Shown: in pieces, positions 8,100 to 16,543 of the stretch
Position numbering within the stretch: the stretch's first letter is position 1
How the letters are laid out: each line of letters begins with the position of its first letter
Source: a virus
Virus record (IMG/VR): IMGVR_UViG_3300003937_000295
Coordinates: 1 to 56,040 of that record
Strand: one strand, 5' to 3'
DNA: 56,040 nt
Position numbers and translations under genes: made by a program
Notes under the pieces: model-generated
The model's database searches: none
The model's input: only the letters and a program-made list of their open reading frames with translations
Told to the model about the DNA's origin: nothing

Positions 8100-8753
8100 A
8101 TGGGAAGATATCAAACTAAAACAGTGTCTGCAACACAACCGCAGCAAGAAGGTTCTCCTTTTATGAACCAACAATCTCAATATTCGCCCGAGGATTGGCC
8201 ATCCATATTTACTAAATCTGTGATTGGGATTGATAGAGATGGGGTGATTAATGAGTGGAAGAATGTAATCAAAAGACGCGAAGACGTTCAGTTTATTTCT
8301 GGTTCATTAGAAGCAATCCGCAAACTTCGTCTTATCGGTCATAGAGTAATATTGTTTTCGGATCAACCCAACATTCAAAGAGGATTATTGACTCAACAAG
8401 ATGTGCAAGGTGTTATGCAATACATGATGCAACAATTTGGACAAGCAGGTATCTTCTCTATAGATGGTTTCTATTACAATACATCTGATATGTCTCAAGA
8501 TACTTTTGCAAAACCAAACATTGGTATGTTGAATAAAGCAAAAAATGAAGTAGGAGTTGATTTCTCAAAAGGATATTATGTTGGTGATACTATTGAAGAC
8601 ATCAAAATGGCAATCAAAGCAAAATCAACTCCAGTTCTTGTAAGAACGGGAAGAGGTGCAGATACTGAAAAGAAATATCTCAAAGCATTTGACACCAAAT
8701 ATAAAGATGTTCAAGTCTTTGATAGTCTGTTAGACTTTGCAAATTCACTATAA
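8100..8753 (+). CDS. gmhB: D,D-heptose 1,7-bisphosphate phosphatase-like HAD protein
   Basis: The ATG at 8100 was chosen (217 residues); an upstream ATG at 8040 would add 20 unlikely residues. After about 40 unconserved N-terminal residues, GIDRDGVINEW gives the D-x-D HAD nucleophile, ILFSDQPNIQRG aligns with the TNQ-x-G-I-x-RG loop of GmhB, and KPNIGML ... YVGDTIEDIKMA gives the Lys and acidic motifs. GmhB removes the C7 phosphate between the kinase and adenylyltransferase steps. The Cys residues of the zinc loop of typical GmhB were not seen. A bidirectional terminator follows directly. Confidence 0.7.
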   Translation: MGRYQTKTVSATQPQQEGSPFMNQQSQYSPEDWPSIFTKSVIGIDRDGVINEWKNVIKRREDVQFISGSLEAIRKLRLIGHRVILFSDQPNIQRGLLTQQDVQGVMQYMMQQFGQAGIFSIDGFYYNTSDMSQDTFAKPNIGMLNKAKNEVGVDFSKGYYVGDTIEDIKMAIKAKSTPVLVRTGRGADTEKKYLKAFDTKYKDVQVFDSLLDFANSL

Positions 8754-8754
8754 G

Positions 8755-8780
8755 AAAAGGAGGGTTTTATCCCTCCTTTT
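8755..8780. terminator. Bidirectional rho-independent terminator
   Basis: AAAAGGAGGG and CCCTCCTTTT form a perfect 10-bp stem around a 6-base loop. T runs follow in both directions. It separates the plus-strand gmhB-like gene from the convergent carbamoyltransferase gene. Confidence 0.85.
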
Positions 8781-8783
8781 TTA

Positions 8784-10517
8784 TTACTCTTCAGTTGTCT
8801 CTTCTACATTCTTAAGTGTTACTAACTTACCCATTTCTGGGAAGTAAAGATATTCAATCTTACTATTCCTCAAGGTGTTGATCGCGTCTTGAAGAGTTTC
8901 AACTAGTGGTTCGCCACCAAGATTGAAACTTGTGTTGAACAATATAGGAACATTAGATAATTTGTAGAACTCGTTAATTAAATCATAATAGTTTTTATTT
9001 TGTTCTTCAGTTACTGTCTGAACTCTACATGTTCCATCGACGTGAGTGATAGCAGGAAGTTCTCCAATCGCTTTTGTTTGAAGTTCTACTGCATACATCA
9101 TATATGGAGTTTCATCCATACCACGAAGGTCAAACCACTCACTAGCGTGTTCTTTGAGTACAGTTCCTGCAAAGGGACGGAACCATTCACGACCTTTCAC
9201 ACTATTAACAAAGTCTTTGCCATTGGTATCTGTGGGGTCATAAAGAATAGAACGATTGCCTAATGCTCTAGGACCTGCTTCTGATCTTCCTTGGAACATT
9301 GCGACAATATTCTTCTCACTAATCAGTTTAGCGATAGAAGCATTATCTGCATCAGACATTTCAATATCTTTGAAATACTTCAAGTCTTCTACAGTGTACT
9401 CGTAGTCTGGTCCAAGATAAAGAGTAGTCAATGGATCAGTTTCAAAATCAAGGTTTTGATTTTTACAATGCTGATATGAGTTATGCTTTGCCCAACCAAT
9501 AGAAGTTCCGCCATCATGTGCTACTGGGTCAACAAAGATATTAAGTTCGGGGAACCTTTCTTTGAAATAATAATTTGCAACACAGTTTAGACCATAACCA
9601 CCAGAGATAACAATATTCTCTTCGCCAGTAATATCTACTGCCTTCTCAATTAAATCGCCAACTCTTTCTTGCGTTTCTTGTTGAACTTTCCATGCAAGAT
9701 TTTTTGCAGCATCTGTAACTTTTGAAGGATTATGATGCCAATCTCTTGAATCTTCAGTTTTCTTCAGATAAGGAATTCGTTCAGAATCAATAAGTGCTCC
9801 TGCTGGATAATGAGGCATAAAAACATTTTTATCACCTCTTCCAGTATCTTTATAGAAGAGATTTGGAATATTTGGATCTTCTTTACCATAAGGTGCAAGA
9901 CCCATAGTTTTTCCTGCATCAATAAATCCAAAATTAAGATATTCTGATACTGCTTCGTATGCTTTTACGGTAGTTACAGTGCCATCAATTTGAGAGTCTG
10001 GTGCATCAATATGGGGAATACCATTATTTGCTCCAATCTTATGAACTGCTTTAATTTCATCATAAGAGCACTTGTAAATTGTTTCAGTTTCAAATGCCTC
10101 AATACTATCTTTTGGATCATGAGAAAATCTAAAGTTAAAGATACTACCGCTACCATCAACAATGACCGCAGCTGCTGTTTCAAAACCAGAATTGTAGAAC
10201 GCACTGTACGCATGACCGTCATGATGTTTTGATCCAACTCTAGAGATTTTTACATTAGGATAATACTTTCTAACTAGAGCACCATAAGAATCTTCTCCAG
10301 TCCAGGGAAGACGATGATTTTCTTGTCCAGTTCCTGCAATAATAAGTTCATTAATGAAATAACTATCCATAATATACATCATTGCACGAAAGGGATTACC
10401 GTCATATTTTTGACGAGTCATTCTTTCTTCTTCAATATAAAGTTCTAACTTACCATCAGATACAAGGGCAGCAGAACCATTATGTCCAGGATTGATTGCT
10501 AATACGTTGTAAGTCAT
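8784..10517 (-). CDS. O-carbamoyltransferase, NodU/CmcH family
   Basis: A 577-residue protein with the two-part family architecture. The N-terminal ASKHA-type domain shows NPGHNGSAAL (about residue 9), EEERMTR and KHHDGHAYSAF (about residues 97-107, metal and carbamoyl-adenylate site), then VIVDGSG and GGYGLN. The C-terminal YrdC-like part has GRSEAGPRALGNRS, FRPFAG and LFNTSFNLGGEPLV. The enzymes transfer a carbamoyl group from carbamoyl phosphate to sugar hydroxyls. Its start overlaps the GT9 stop (ATGA), so the two are translationally coupled. A carbamoylated glycan is the likely product; the acceptor is unknown. Confidence 0.85.
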   Translation of the reverse strand: MTYNVLAINPGHNGSAALVSDGKLELYIEEERMTRQKYDGNPFRAMMYIMDSYFINELIIAGTGQENHRLPWTGEDSYGALVRKYYPNVKISRVGSKHHDGHAYSAFYNSGFETAAAVIVDGSGSIFNFRFSHDPKDSIEAFETETIYKCSYDEIKAVHKIGANNGIPHIDAPDSQIDGTVTTVKAYEAVSEYLNFGFIDAGKTMGLAPYGKEDPNIPNLFYKDTGRGDKNVFMPHYPAGALIDSERIPYLKKTEDSRDWHHNPSKVTDAAKNLAWKVQQETQERVGDLIEKAVDITGEENIVISGGYGLNCVANYYFKERFPELNIFVDPVAHDGGTSIGWAKHNSYQHCKNQNLDFETDPLTTLYLGPDYEYTVEDLKYFKDIEMSDADNASIAKLISEKNIVAMFQGRSEAGPRALGNRSILYDPTDTNGKDFVNSVKGREWFRPFAGTVLKEHASEWFDLRGMDETPYMMYAVELQTKAIGELPAITHVDGTCRVQTVTEEQNKNYYDLINEFYKLSNVPILFNTSFNLGGEPLVETLQDAINTLRNSKIEYLYFPEMGKLVTLKNVEETTEE

Positions 10518-11458
10518 TTTACTTTCTCCTTAATATCTTTTACAATTGCTTCGTAGATGTTATCAACATCTTTATCACTAAATTCCATACATCTATCATT
10601 CTTACGATCTGCTAGATGTGAATCTAAACCACAAATACGAATTGGTGAGTATTCTTTCTCTACGTTTTCATTTTCAATAATCTGAAAATGATCTGGATAT
10701 GTAATGTTTACTGCATGTGTTGAACCAAGAATAACTGTTCCTGGTTTATTAAATGCTCGTGCCATATGTTGACCAACACTATCACAACCAATAAAGTAAT
10801 CGCACCCCTCAATAATTGAAGCCCAACCACGGAGATCCATCTGTAGTTTGGCACTAATTTGATCCTCTTGAGAAATTAACTGTGCATATTCACCTTCTCC
10901 CATAAAAACAATATTATACTTTTGAGAGAGTTTTTTTACAAGTTTATAGTAGACTCCTGGTTCCAAAGATCTACTACTGTCATCAATAATATCCCCATTA
11001 TCAATTCTTGCTGACCTACCAAAAGGTTGAATTACAATAGTAAGATTTTTATTTTGTTTATTTTTAACTTCTGTAAGAATATTAGAGGCGTTCTTTTCTT
11101 CTCCTTTGCTTAAAACTAACTCTGGAACTCCAAGGTCAGAATGATCTTCTGTTTCGTTGATAAGTTTATCAAAACCCTCTACAAGAGAACACTTTTGATT
11201 GAAATATTCCCAGATTCTATAAGGTTCTGGAGTAATAATGTCAGAATCTTTTAATAAGTTTTTAAAGATTCCTTTTACATCAGAACTATAAACTCTGTCT
11301 TGAAGTTCTGGAATACCCCAAAATAAAGTATCCCAACCGAAAGCAATCGCTGCCCAATCTTCGTCAGGATGGTTTCTTGCATATTTTTTTAGTGCTGGTA
11401 TTGCGGCAATAGCCCGTCCCGCTCCACCGTCAATGGCGAACACCTTTCTTCTTTTCAT
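10514..11458 (-). CDS. Glycosyltransferase family 9 (heptosyltransferase-like)
   Basis: A 314-residue protein. The N-terminal GGAGRAIAAIPALKKY corresponds to the G-x-GD-x2-x2-P-x-L acceptor loop of ADP-heptose:LPS heptosyltransferases. A second half starts near residue 145 (LTIVIQPFGRSAR), followed by the donor-site segment CDYFIGCDSVGQHMARAFNKPGTV, which matches the D-S-G-x-x-H-x-A element of GT9 with one change (DSVGQH). GT9 enzymes use ADP-heptose, which the neighbouring genes would make. It is coupled to the carbamoyltransferase by ATGA. No signal peptide or membrane segment was seen. Confidence 0.7.
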   Translation of the reverse strand: MKRRKVFAIDGGAGRAIAAIPALKKYARNHPDEDWAAIAFGWDTLFWGIPELQDRVYSSDVKGIFKNLLKDSDIITPEPYRIWEYFNQKCSLVEGFDKLINETEDHSDLGVPELVLSKGEEKNASNILTEVKNKQNKNLTIVIQPFGRSARIDNGDIIDDSSRSLEPGVYYKLVKKLSQKYNIVFMGEGEYAQLISQEDQISAKLQMDLRGWASIIEGCDYFIGCDSVGQHMARAFNKPGTVILGSTHAVNITYPDHFQIIENENVEKEYSPIRICGLDSHLADRKNDRCMEFSDKDVDNIYEAIVKDIKEKVK

Positions 11459-11495
11459 AAAATAAAACCAAACCTTTAATGTGATTCATTTCACT

Positions 11496-11503
11496 TATTT
11501 ATT
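11496..11503 (-). promoter_or_regulatory. Weak candidate late promoter (AATAAATA)
   Basis: The minus strand reads AATAAATA about 38 bases upstream of the GT9 start at 11458, just after a terminator. The spacing is slightly longer than at the other sites. Confidence 0.3.
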
Positions 11504-11504
11504 T

Positions 11505-11537
11505 TAAAACAAAAAGGGTGGTTTTGCAACCACCCTT
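11505..11537 (-). terminator. Rho-independent terminator
   Basis: A perfect 10-bp stem AAGGGTGGTT/AACCACCCTT (11514-11537) with a 4-base loop, followed on the minus strand by TTTTTGTTTT. It ends the cysteine-rich fibre/chaperone unit before the sugar island. Confidence 0.85.
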
Positions 11538-11555
11538 CGGATATCCGCCTTATTC

Positions 11556-11978
11556 TTAAGACTCTGGAATATCTTGTAGATAATAATCACCCGTAGTGGT
11601 TAATCCAACCCATGATGTAGTTCCGAGACCAACAGGATCTCTTACTTCTGCGATATATCGAATTGCATCTCCTGGATACTGTGATTCATCTGGAGATAAT
11701 GGCCAATCTGCAATCATAAACTTATTTGGAGCACGATTATGTGAAGGTAAATCACGAAGTGCTTGTCTATAAGTTTTCCAATCACTAGAAATACCAACAC
11801 CTGTTTCTGATGCTTTTACAACTCTCCAATCAGTTTGTGATAAGAGAGAATCTCTATAGTATCGAAGATCAACTGTAGATCTTTCAATATCATAACCATA
11901 TCCAAGTGATTGTGCTTCTAGTTCATTTTGTACATTTCTAGTTCTACTGATAGAACCGTCTAAATTGTAAGTTGCCAT
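11556..11978 (-). CDS. Tail-fibre assembly chaperone-like protein (second copy)
   Basis: A 140-residue protein with YRDSLLSQTDWRVVKA ... DWKTYRQALRDLP ... DWPLSP, the same motif series as the chaperone-like protein at 1766-2230 (the APC family encoded next to tail fibres). The last 40 residues (AEVRDPVGLGTTSW...) are an extra extension. It lies downstream of the two cysteine-rich proteins and upstream of a strong terminator, so it is probably their folding or attachment partner. Confidence 0.65.
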   Translation of the reverse strand: MATYNLDGSISRTRNVQNELEAQSLGYGYDIERSTVDLRYYRDSLLSQTDWRVVKASETGVGISSDWKTYRQALRDLPSHNRAPNKFMIADWPLSPDESQYPGDAIRYIAEVRDPVGLGTTSWVGLTTTGDYYLQDIPES

Positions 11979-12003
11979 TTGATTATTATATCAGTTGAGT
12001 GTA

Positions 12004-12729
12004 TTAGGATTGAGTGTATCCACTATATGCCGATGAGCGAAGTCTCTTACCATATATTCTAAATGAACCGCAGTGACATATAATGCAACTACCGCCATAA
12101 TCCAATGCTACCTTACAAAACTCTTCCCAGCAAGTCCTGCAGAGACAATTTTCCCACCCATTAGTGTGTATCTCTTGACAAACAGACCACGTACAAGTTG
12201 AAAAACATACTCCAAAACCTGCACTTGGATTACATGCAGGTAAGAAAGGAAACCTAGCAAAACATCCTACATAATTTCCACCCTGCCAACATGCGGTCCC
12301 GGTCACTTTGATACAATGAAAACATAATGCTTGGGTAAAACCAAGAGAAGTGGGAGCTGGATCGCCCTCATACTTATAAAACCCCGAACAGCAAGTGCAA
12401 TAGCAATCCTTATTTCCAATTTTCATGGACAGATTCATTGCAGCAGTAGCCTGGCCATATAAACCATTCACTTCCAATTTATACGCAGTAAATTTGCAAT
12501 TATCTGCATCTGCAGTGCTTGGAAATGTAAATTCAACACAAGTGCCATAACATTCATCTATACCATTGCATTCACATATCAACTCCCAATCAGTTCTGAT
12601 ACAACAAATGTTTGTTCCATCGCCTGCAGTAAGTGTACCAGTATAAGATGGAAGGAGAGTGCAAACATTACTGTCTCCATAAGTGGCACCACCACCACTA
12701 GAACCTGCGCTTCTTAAAAATCTACTCAT
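12004..12729 (-). CDS. Cysteine-rich structural protein (27 Cys in 241 aa)
   Basis: Not recognised as a family. A 241-residue protein with 27 cysteines (11%), many as CC, C-x-C or C-x2-C, for example DCYCTCCSGF and SCIICHC. There is no signal peptide. The N-terminus (MSRFLRSAGSSGGG) looks like a flexible virion anchor. Its ATG overlaps the stop of the 636-residue Cys-rich gene (ATGA), so the two are made together, and a fibre chaperone follows. A tail-tip or fibre component is inferred from position. The cysteines could form disulphides outside the cell or bind metal. Confidence 0.6.
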   Translation of the reverse strand: MSRFLRSAGSSGGGATYGDSNVCTLLPSYTGTLTAGDGTNICCIRTDWELICECNGIDECYGTCVEFTFPSTADADNCKFTAYKLEVNGLYGQATAAMNLSMKIGNKDCYCTCCSGFYKYEGDPAPTSLGFTQALCFHCIKVTGTACWQGGNYVGCFARFPFLPACNPSAGFGVCFSTCTWSVCQEIHTNGWENCLCRTCWEEFCKVALDYGGSCIICHCGSFRIYGKRLRSSAYSGYTQS

Positions 12730-14636
12730 CCTTCATACCCCCAAACTTGAGCGGCGAGACCTTCAGTTGTATCATTATTAACAATAACACTTTCACCATC
12801 TGAAATTACAACACCAGTTCTTTCATAGTTATTTGTACTTACACCAAAGTCAAAATATCCACACTTTGGAACAACATCGTTAAAATTGTTGCAACTGGTT
12901 CTTAAGCAATTATCAAAGGTTTCATATTTAAATGTAGTACTAACATTCCACGTAAAGTCTGGTGCAACAGATTTCCAACTAATCAAATCTTCTGTTGTAA
13001 ATCTATCCCATTCTGTAGTATCATGATTATAAACTGTAATTGACCAGAACGGATTTGCTTTTGGAGACATTCTATAAAGACACCCAACACACATCAATGG
13101 AGTTATATATTTAGTTGCAGTCATTACTGATGGGAAGTCTGCAACTTTCTCAATATAAGGACTGTCCGTAACTGTAGTCCTTTTAAAGAATGCATTTTGA
13201 TTTTCTGTCCCTTCTTGAGTACAAATACAAGTGCCGGTGCAGAGGCCCTCACCAATATAATCTGCAAACTTATATTCGAAAATTCCACAGTTAGCTTGTT
13301 TCGACGATCTTACCATAAAGTAAGTTTTTTCAACAGAGACCTTGGGATTATATGCAAGGTACTTAATTGGATATTCACATCCAGATGAGTCTGGAACAGC
13401 AATATCTAACACTTCCCAATTTACACAGGAGCATAAGCTCAGTTGTTGCTGAAATTGACAACCAGGATATGCACTAAGGTATCTCGTAACTCCGCCACAA
13501 GTTTTCATTGCAAATAATGATTCACCATAAGTTGCTGCTCTTGCAACTCCATACGGAGACATAAGATTTGATGTACCCAGATTACAACAAGGTTGATTGC
13601 ACGCCATTACGCCATCTCCGCACACACTAAGTGCAACTGCTAGACGGTTCTTGCATGTACCCAAGCAGCAACAGGGTATTAAATCTCGAAATCCAAAGAA
13701 GCAAGTGCTTACAGCACAGCAACATCCTCCAGCAAATACTCTGAGCGCACAAAGGTATGTACCATTAGCTGTTCCGACTTGTCCACAGCACCCTGCAAAA
13801 AATCCGACAACTGGTGGTTGCAAAGTGCCACTCTCTGCCCCGCCGCACCGGCAAACCAGGCAGACGGCAGCAGTTCCTATGCACACTTCACCTGCATTTT
13901 TTATATAAAAAGGTGGAGCATAACTATTAATCGCATATAGACTACACTCAGTGCAAGCAGTGGGAGTGGAGAAATATGAAAAACTTTGATGATAAATCAT
14001 ACATGGCGAACTAACATTCACATCCCCATAACCAAAATTAGCACCAGCGCAGTCGCACTGTGGATTTATAAACATTGCTCCTGCAAATTCACAGCAACAG
14101 CAAAAGTTTTTAGAACCAATAAATAATGGTCTAATCCCATGACAATCGAATGTCATGAATGCATCTTTATGAACCATCCTGTCCGCACCATTCGTAATCT
14201 CAGAACGATCGGCAAACATATCCTCACCAGGCAAAATACGTTCACTACCACCATATGGAGCTGGTGATAGAAGTGCAGTGCCTGCGATAGAAGTTCTAGT
14301 TCCATTAGGGTTCATGAAACTAGTTGGTCTTGTAGATACCGTTCCGCCAATTGCAGTGGATGATTGTATCCATGCGCCATGAGGATCGGTTTGTCCCGTA
14401 CCAGCAACGGTAATTGCACTAGTATCTTTGAAACAGTTAGTACCTACTGCTTCGTTTTGACTGGATACTAAACAATATGCAGTCGTACCTGCTGCAACAC
14501 TGATTGTATTATTTACAGAAGCATTCAGTCCTTGAGCACCAATTGAAATTGAAGCTTGACTACCAGAACTATTTTGATAAATCTCACAAGATGAGTATGC
14601 CGGAATACACTTAAATCCTAATCTTCCGTTAGCCAT
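12726..14636 (-). CDS. Large cysteine-rich fibre-like structural protein (47 Cys in 636 aa)
   Basis: A 636-residue protein. Residues 1-160 are Ser/Thr/Gly-rich and fibre-like. Residues about 170-430 hold most of the 47 cysteines, with runs such as CCCC, CCC and CC (NFCCCCEF, GGCCCAV, PCCCLGTC). The C-terminal 200 residues have fewer Cys and more aromatic residues (WEVLDIAVPD, FTWNVSTTFKYE), suggesting a beta-sheet domain. An AGGAG ribosome binding site precedes the ATG at 14636. It is coupled to the smaller Cys-rich gene. The family is unknown; a receptor-binding or adhesin role is inferred from its place among fibre genes. Confidence 0.6.
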   Translation of the reverse strand: MANGRLGFKCIPAYSSCEIYQNSSGSQASISIGAQGLNASVNNTISVAAGTTAYCLVSSQNEAVGTNCFKDTSAITVAGTGQTDPHGAWIQSSTAIGGTVSTRPTSFMNPNGTRTSIAGTALLSPAPYGGSERILPGEDMFADRSEITNGADRMVHKDAFMTFDCHGIRPLFIGSKNFCCCCEFAGAMFINPQCDCAGANFGYGDVNVSSPCMIYHQSFSYFSTPTACTECSLYAINSYAPPFYIKNAGEVCIGTAAVCLVCRCGGAESGTLQPPVVGFFAGCCGQVGTANGTYLCALRVFAGGCCCAVSTCFFGFRDLIPCCCLGTCKNRLAVALSVCGDGVMACNQPCCNLGTSNLMSPYGVARAATYGESLFAMKTCGGVTRYLSAYPGCQFQQQLSLCSCVNWEVLDIAVPDSSGCEYPIKYLAYNPKVSVEKTYFMVRSSKQANCGIFEYKFADYIGEGLCTGTCICTQEGTENQNAFFKRTTVTDSPYIEKVADFPSVMTATKYITPLMCVGCLYRMSPKANPFWSITVYNHDTTEWDRFTTEDLISWKSVAPDFTWNVSTTFKYETFDNCLRTSCNNFNDVVPKCGYFDFGVSTNNYERTGVVISDGESVIVNNDTTEGLAAQVWGYEG

Positions 14637-14684
14637 TTACTTTAAACTCCTGAACATAAGTTTACTAATATTAACTGACATTTA

Positions 14685-14891
14685 TTATCTAGCACCTAAA
14701 AAGTATACCTTCCCTTCACCAATACCCGATGAATTAGCATCAATTGCTTGTTTAACCCTGAGAGGGGTCATAATTTGATCATTATTGGTAGCAGTCTCTG
14801 CTTGTGCTTGACTTGCGATACTAGAAACGGAAGCAATTGATAGGACCCTACTGTCATTAATAACAGTAGTTCCTGATATCTTAATGGCCAT
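14685..14891 (-). CDS. Short fibre-associated structural protein
   Basis: A 68-residue protein starting MAIKISGTTVINDSRVL, the N-terminal motif found on many cyanophage fibre proteins, followed by a segment with TPLRVKQAID (a fibre attachment-like helix) and a short glycine-rich end. A GGAG ribosome binding site and a TATAAATA late promoter (14924-14931) lie upstream. It may be an adaptor or an N-terminal fibre module expressed on its own. Confidence 0.6.
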   Translation of the reverse strand: MAIKISGTTVINDSRVLSIASVSSIASQAQAETATNNDQIMTPLRVKQAIDANSSGIGEGKVYFLGAR

Positions 14892-14923
14892 TTTCGTGTC
14901 TCCACTAGGCGTTAACTATATTG

Positions 14924-14931
14924 TATTTATA
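14924..14931 (-). promoter_or_regulatory. Late promoter (perfect TATAAATA)
   Basis: The minus strand carries the exact T4-type late element TATAAATA about 33 bases upstream of the ATG at 14891. The TAA stop of the S74 fibre gene (14927-14929) lies within it. Confidence 0.7.
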
Positions 14932-16504
14932 ATTGTTTCTTCTCCAACTCCTCCACTCTTGTAGAGAGTTCTTTCACTGCTTCAATCAGAACACCAACTA
15001 AACCATTATAATTAACAGATTTAGTTCCTGTGTCTGTTCTTTCAGAAATAAGTTCAGGAAATAACTCTTCTACTTCTTGTGCAATGACCCCAAGAGACTT
15101 TCTATCATTCACTTTCCAGGTAAATCTAACACCATTCAGTTTTTTAATTAAATCAGTGGCATCGGTAATAACTTCAATATCTTTCTTTAAGTTGATATCA
15201 GAAGTTGCATTTAAATCTATAACAGTCAACTGACCAGTAGCAGCATTATAAGTTAATGCACTTGCATCAGTCTTTGGTGCTTGGTTTCCTGTTGCAACTG
15301 TAGCAAATAAAGGAAAGCAAGTTGTATCAGAACTTTCATCGGCAAGAGTAATGTTTGTTGCATTAGTTGCCGTGGTTGATGTGGTTGCATTACCACTAAA
15401 TGTTGTTGCTGAAAGTGTACTAGTAGCAGCATTGTAAGTTAATGCACTTGCATCAGTTTTTGGTGCTTGATTGCCCGTCGCATCTGTAGCAAATAGAGGA
15501 AAACAAGTGGTATCAGAACTTTCATCAGCAAGAGTAATATTTGTTGCATTAGTTGCAGTTCCACTTAAAGAACCAACAAATGAAGTTGCAGTAACAACAC
15601 CAACAACTATAATACCAGTTGAATTGGCAGTTACAGCAGATCCAACAGTTACAGAAGTTGCAGTAATAATACCACTGGAAATAATATTACCAACATCTAA
15701 AGAACCAGCACCAAGATCTAAAGATCCAAGACTTGCTGTCAGAATTCCACTTATAGTTGCATTATTAGTAACAGTAAGATCCGCAACAGAGATAGAGTGT
15801 CCTGTTAAAACACCTACATTGAATGGTGAAGCATCGATCCATTGTTTTGATGTTCCATATCCAACTTCACTTTCATCATAATAGATGAAAGTTCTAGCGC
15901 GGTCTGGACTATACCAAAGGTCACCGCCGCTAGGGGTAGGCGGTGCAGTTGTACTAATACTAATAGAACCGCCGCCACCGCCACCAGTGATGTTAATTGT
16001 GGTGATACCAGAAACTGGAGCAGTGATTGTAGAAACACCTGCTCCCCTAAAGTCAAGGAAAGTAATTCCATAACCGGCAATTGAACCTTCTGTTCTGACG
16101 CCAACACCAGCGACAATACCAGTTAGACTTCCACCATCACCATAGTAAGTAACAATACCACTTGCTGCTGTTACAATACCAGAAGCAATTTGTACGCTGC
16201 CTATTGTAGCAGCAGTACCAGTAATGTTTGTGATGGCACCATTAACAATTGTACCAATACCTGTTACATTGATATTCGTAGAATCCAAATCTACAAATGT
16301 TGTATCATTCGTAACGTCAATTGATGCGAAAGTTGCAATTCCGCTTACATATAAATCTGTAGCACCAATTCCACCATTAACATGTAAAGTATAATTTGCT
16401 ATCGAAGTTCCAATACCAACTCTGCTGGTATCAATGTCGGCAAGAATGAGATTTGTGTTTACCTCTAGTCCGTTTTTTACAACGAAATTCTTATTTACTG
16501 CCAA
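14927..16504 (-). CDS. Tail-fibre-like protein with C-terminal S74 self-cleaving chaperone
   Basis: A 525-residue protein. The start is TTG at 16504, with GGGGAG about 9 bases upstream and the family-like beginning MAVNKNFVVKNGLEV. Residues 1-300 are VTATSF-type fibre repeats, residues about 320-430 are a duplicated 62-residue module, and the C-terminus from 434 is a Peptidase_S74 (endosialidase-type) intramolecular chaperone: SDINLKK (Ser435 and Lys440 in the expected S-x4-K dyad), FTWK, LGVIAQEVEELFPEL and VNYNGLVGVLIEAVKEL. The chaperone should trimerise the fibre and cleave itself off before Ser435. Late promoter elements lie at 16536-16543. Confidence 0.8.
   Translation of the reverse strand: MAVNKNFVVKNGLEVNTNLILADIDTSRVGIGTSIANYTLHVNGGIGATDLYVSGIATFASIDVTNDTTFVDLDSTNINVTGIGTIVNGAITNITGTAATIGSVQIASGIVTAASGIVTYYGDGGSLTGIVAGVGVRTEGSIAGYGITFLDFRGAGVSTITAPVSGITTINITGGGGGGSISISTTAPPTPSGGDLWYSPDRARTFIYYDESEVGYGTSKQWIDASPFNVGVLTGHSISVADLTVTNNATISGILTASLGSLDLGAGSLDVGNIISSGIITATSVTVGSAVTANSTGIIVVGVVTATSFVGSLSGTATNATNITLADESSDTTCFPLFATDATGNQAPKTDASALTYNAATSTLSATTFSGNATTSTTATNATNITLADESSDTTCFPLFATVATGNQAPKTDASALTYNAATGQLTVIDLNATSDINLKKDIEVITDATDLIKKLNGVRFTWKVNDRKSLGVIAQEVEELFPELISERTDTGTKSVNYNGLVGVLIEAVKELSTRVEELEKKQL
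15241..15370. repeat. 130-bp near-identical repeat, copy 1
   Basis: It aligns without gaps to 15427-15556 (period 186 bases, or 62 codons) with a limited number of mostly silent differences. It encodes the module NITLADESSDTTCFPLFAT... Confidence 0.85.
15427..15556. repeat. 130-bp near-identical repeat, copy 2
   Basis: Second copy of the tandem module inside the S74 fibre gene. Many differences from copy 1 fall in third codon positions, so the protein repeat is under selection. Confidence 0.85.
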
Positions 16505-16535
16505 GGTTCACTCTCCCCTTGAGATACTTTTTAGT

Positions 16536-16543
16536 TATTTATA
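16536..16543 (-). promoter_or_regulatory. Late promoter (TATAAATA), minus strand
   Basis: The minus-strand TATAAATA is about 32 bases upstream of the S74 fibre start at 16504. It overlaps a plus-strand TATAAATA at 16540-16547 through the palindrome TATTTATAAATA. Confidence 0.7.

Noticed and set aside
13597-13908. 103-codon plus-strand frame opposite the Cys-rich gene
   Set aside because: It is the shadow of the TGT/TGC-rich coding strand, gives Gln/His/Pro-rich nonsense and has no ribosome binding site.
12004-14636. Sequencing artefact as the cause of the Cys-rich proteins
   Set aside because: Both frames are open over 2.6 kb with good ribosome binding site and overlapping start and stop, which random errors would not preserve.
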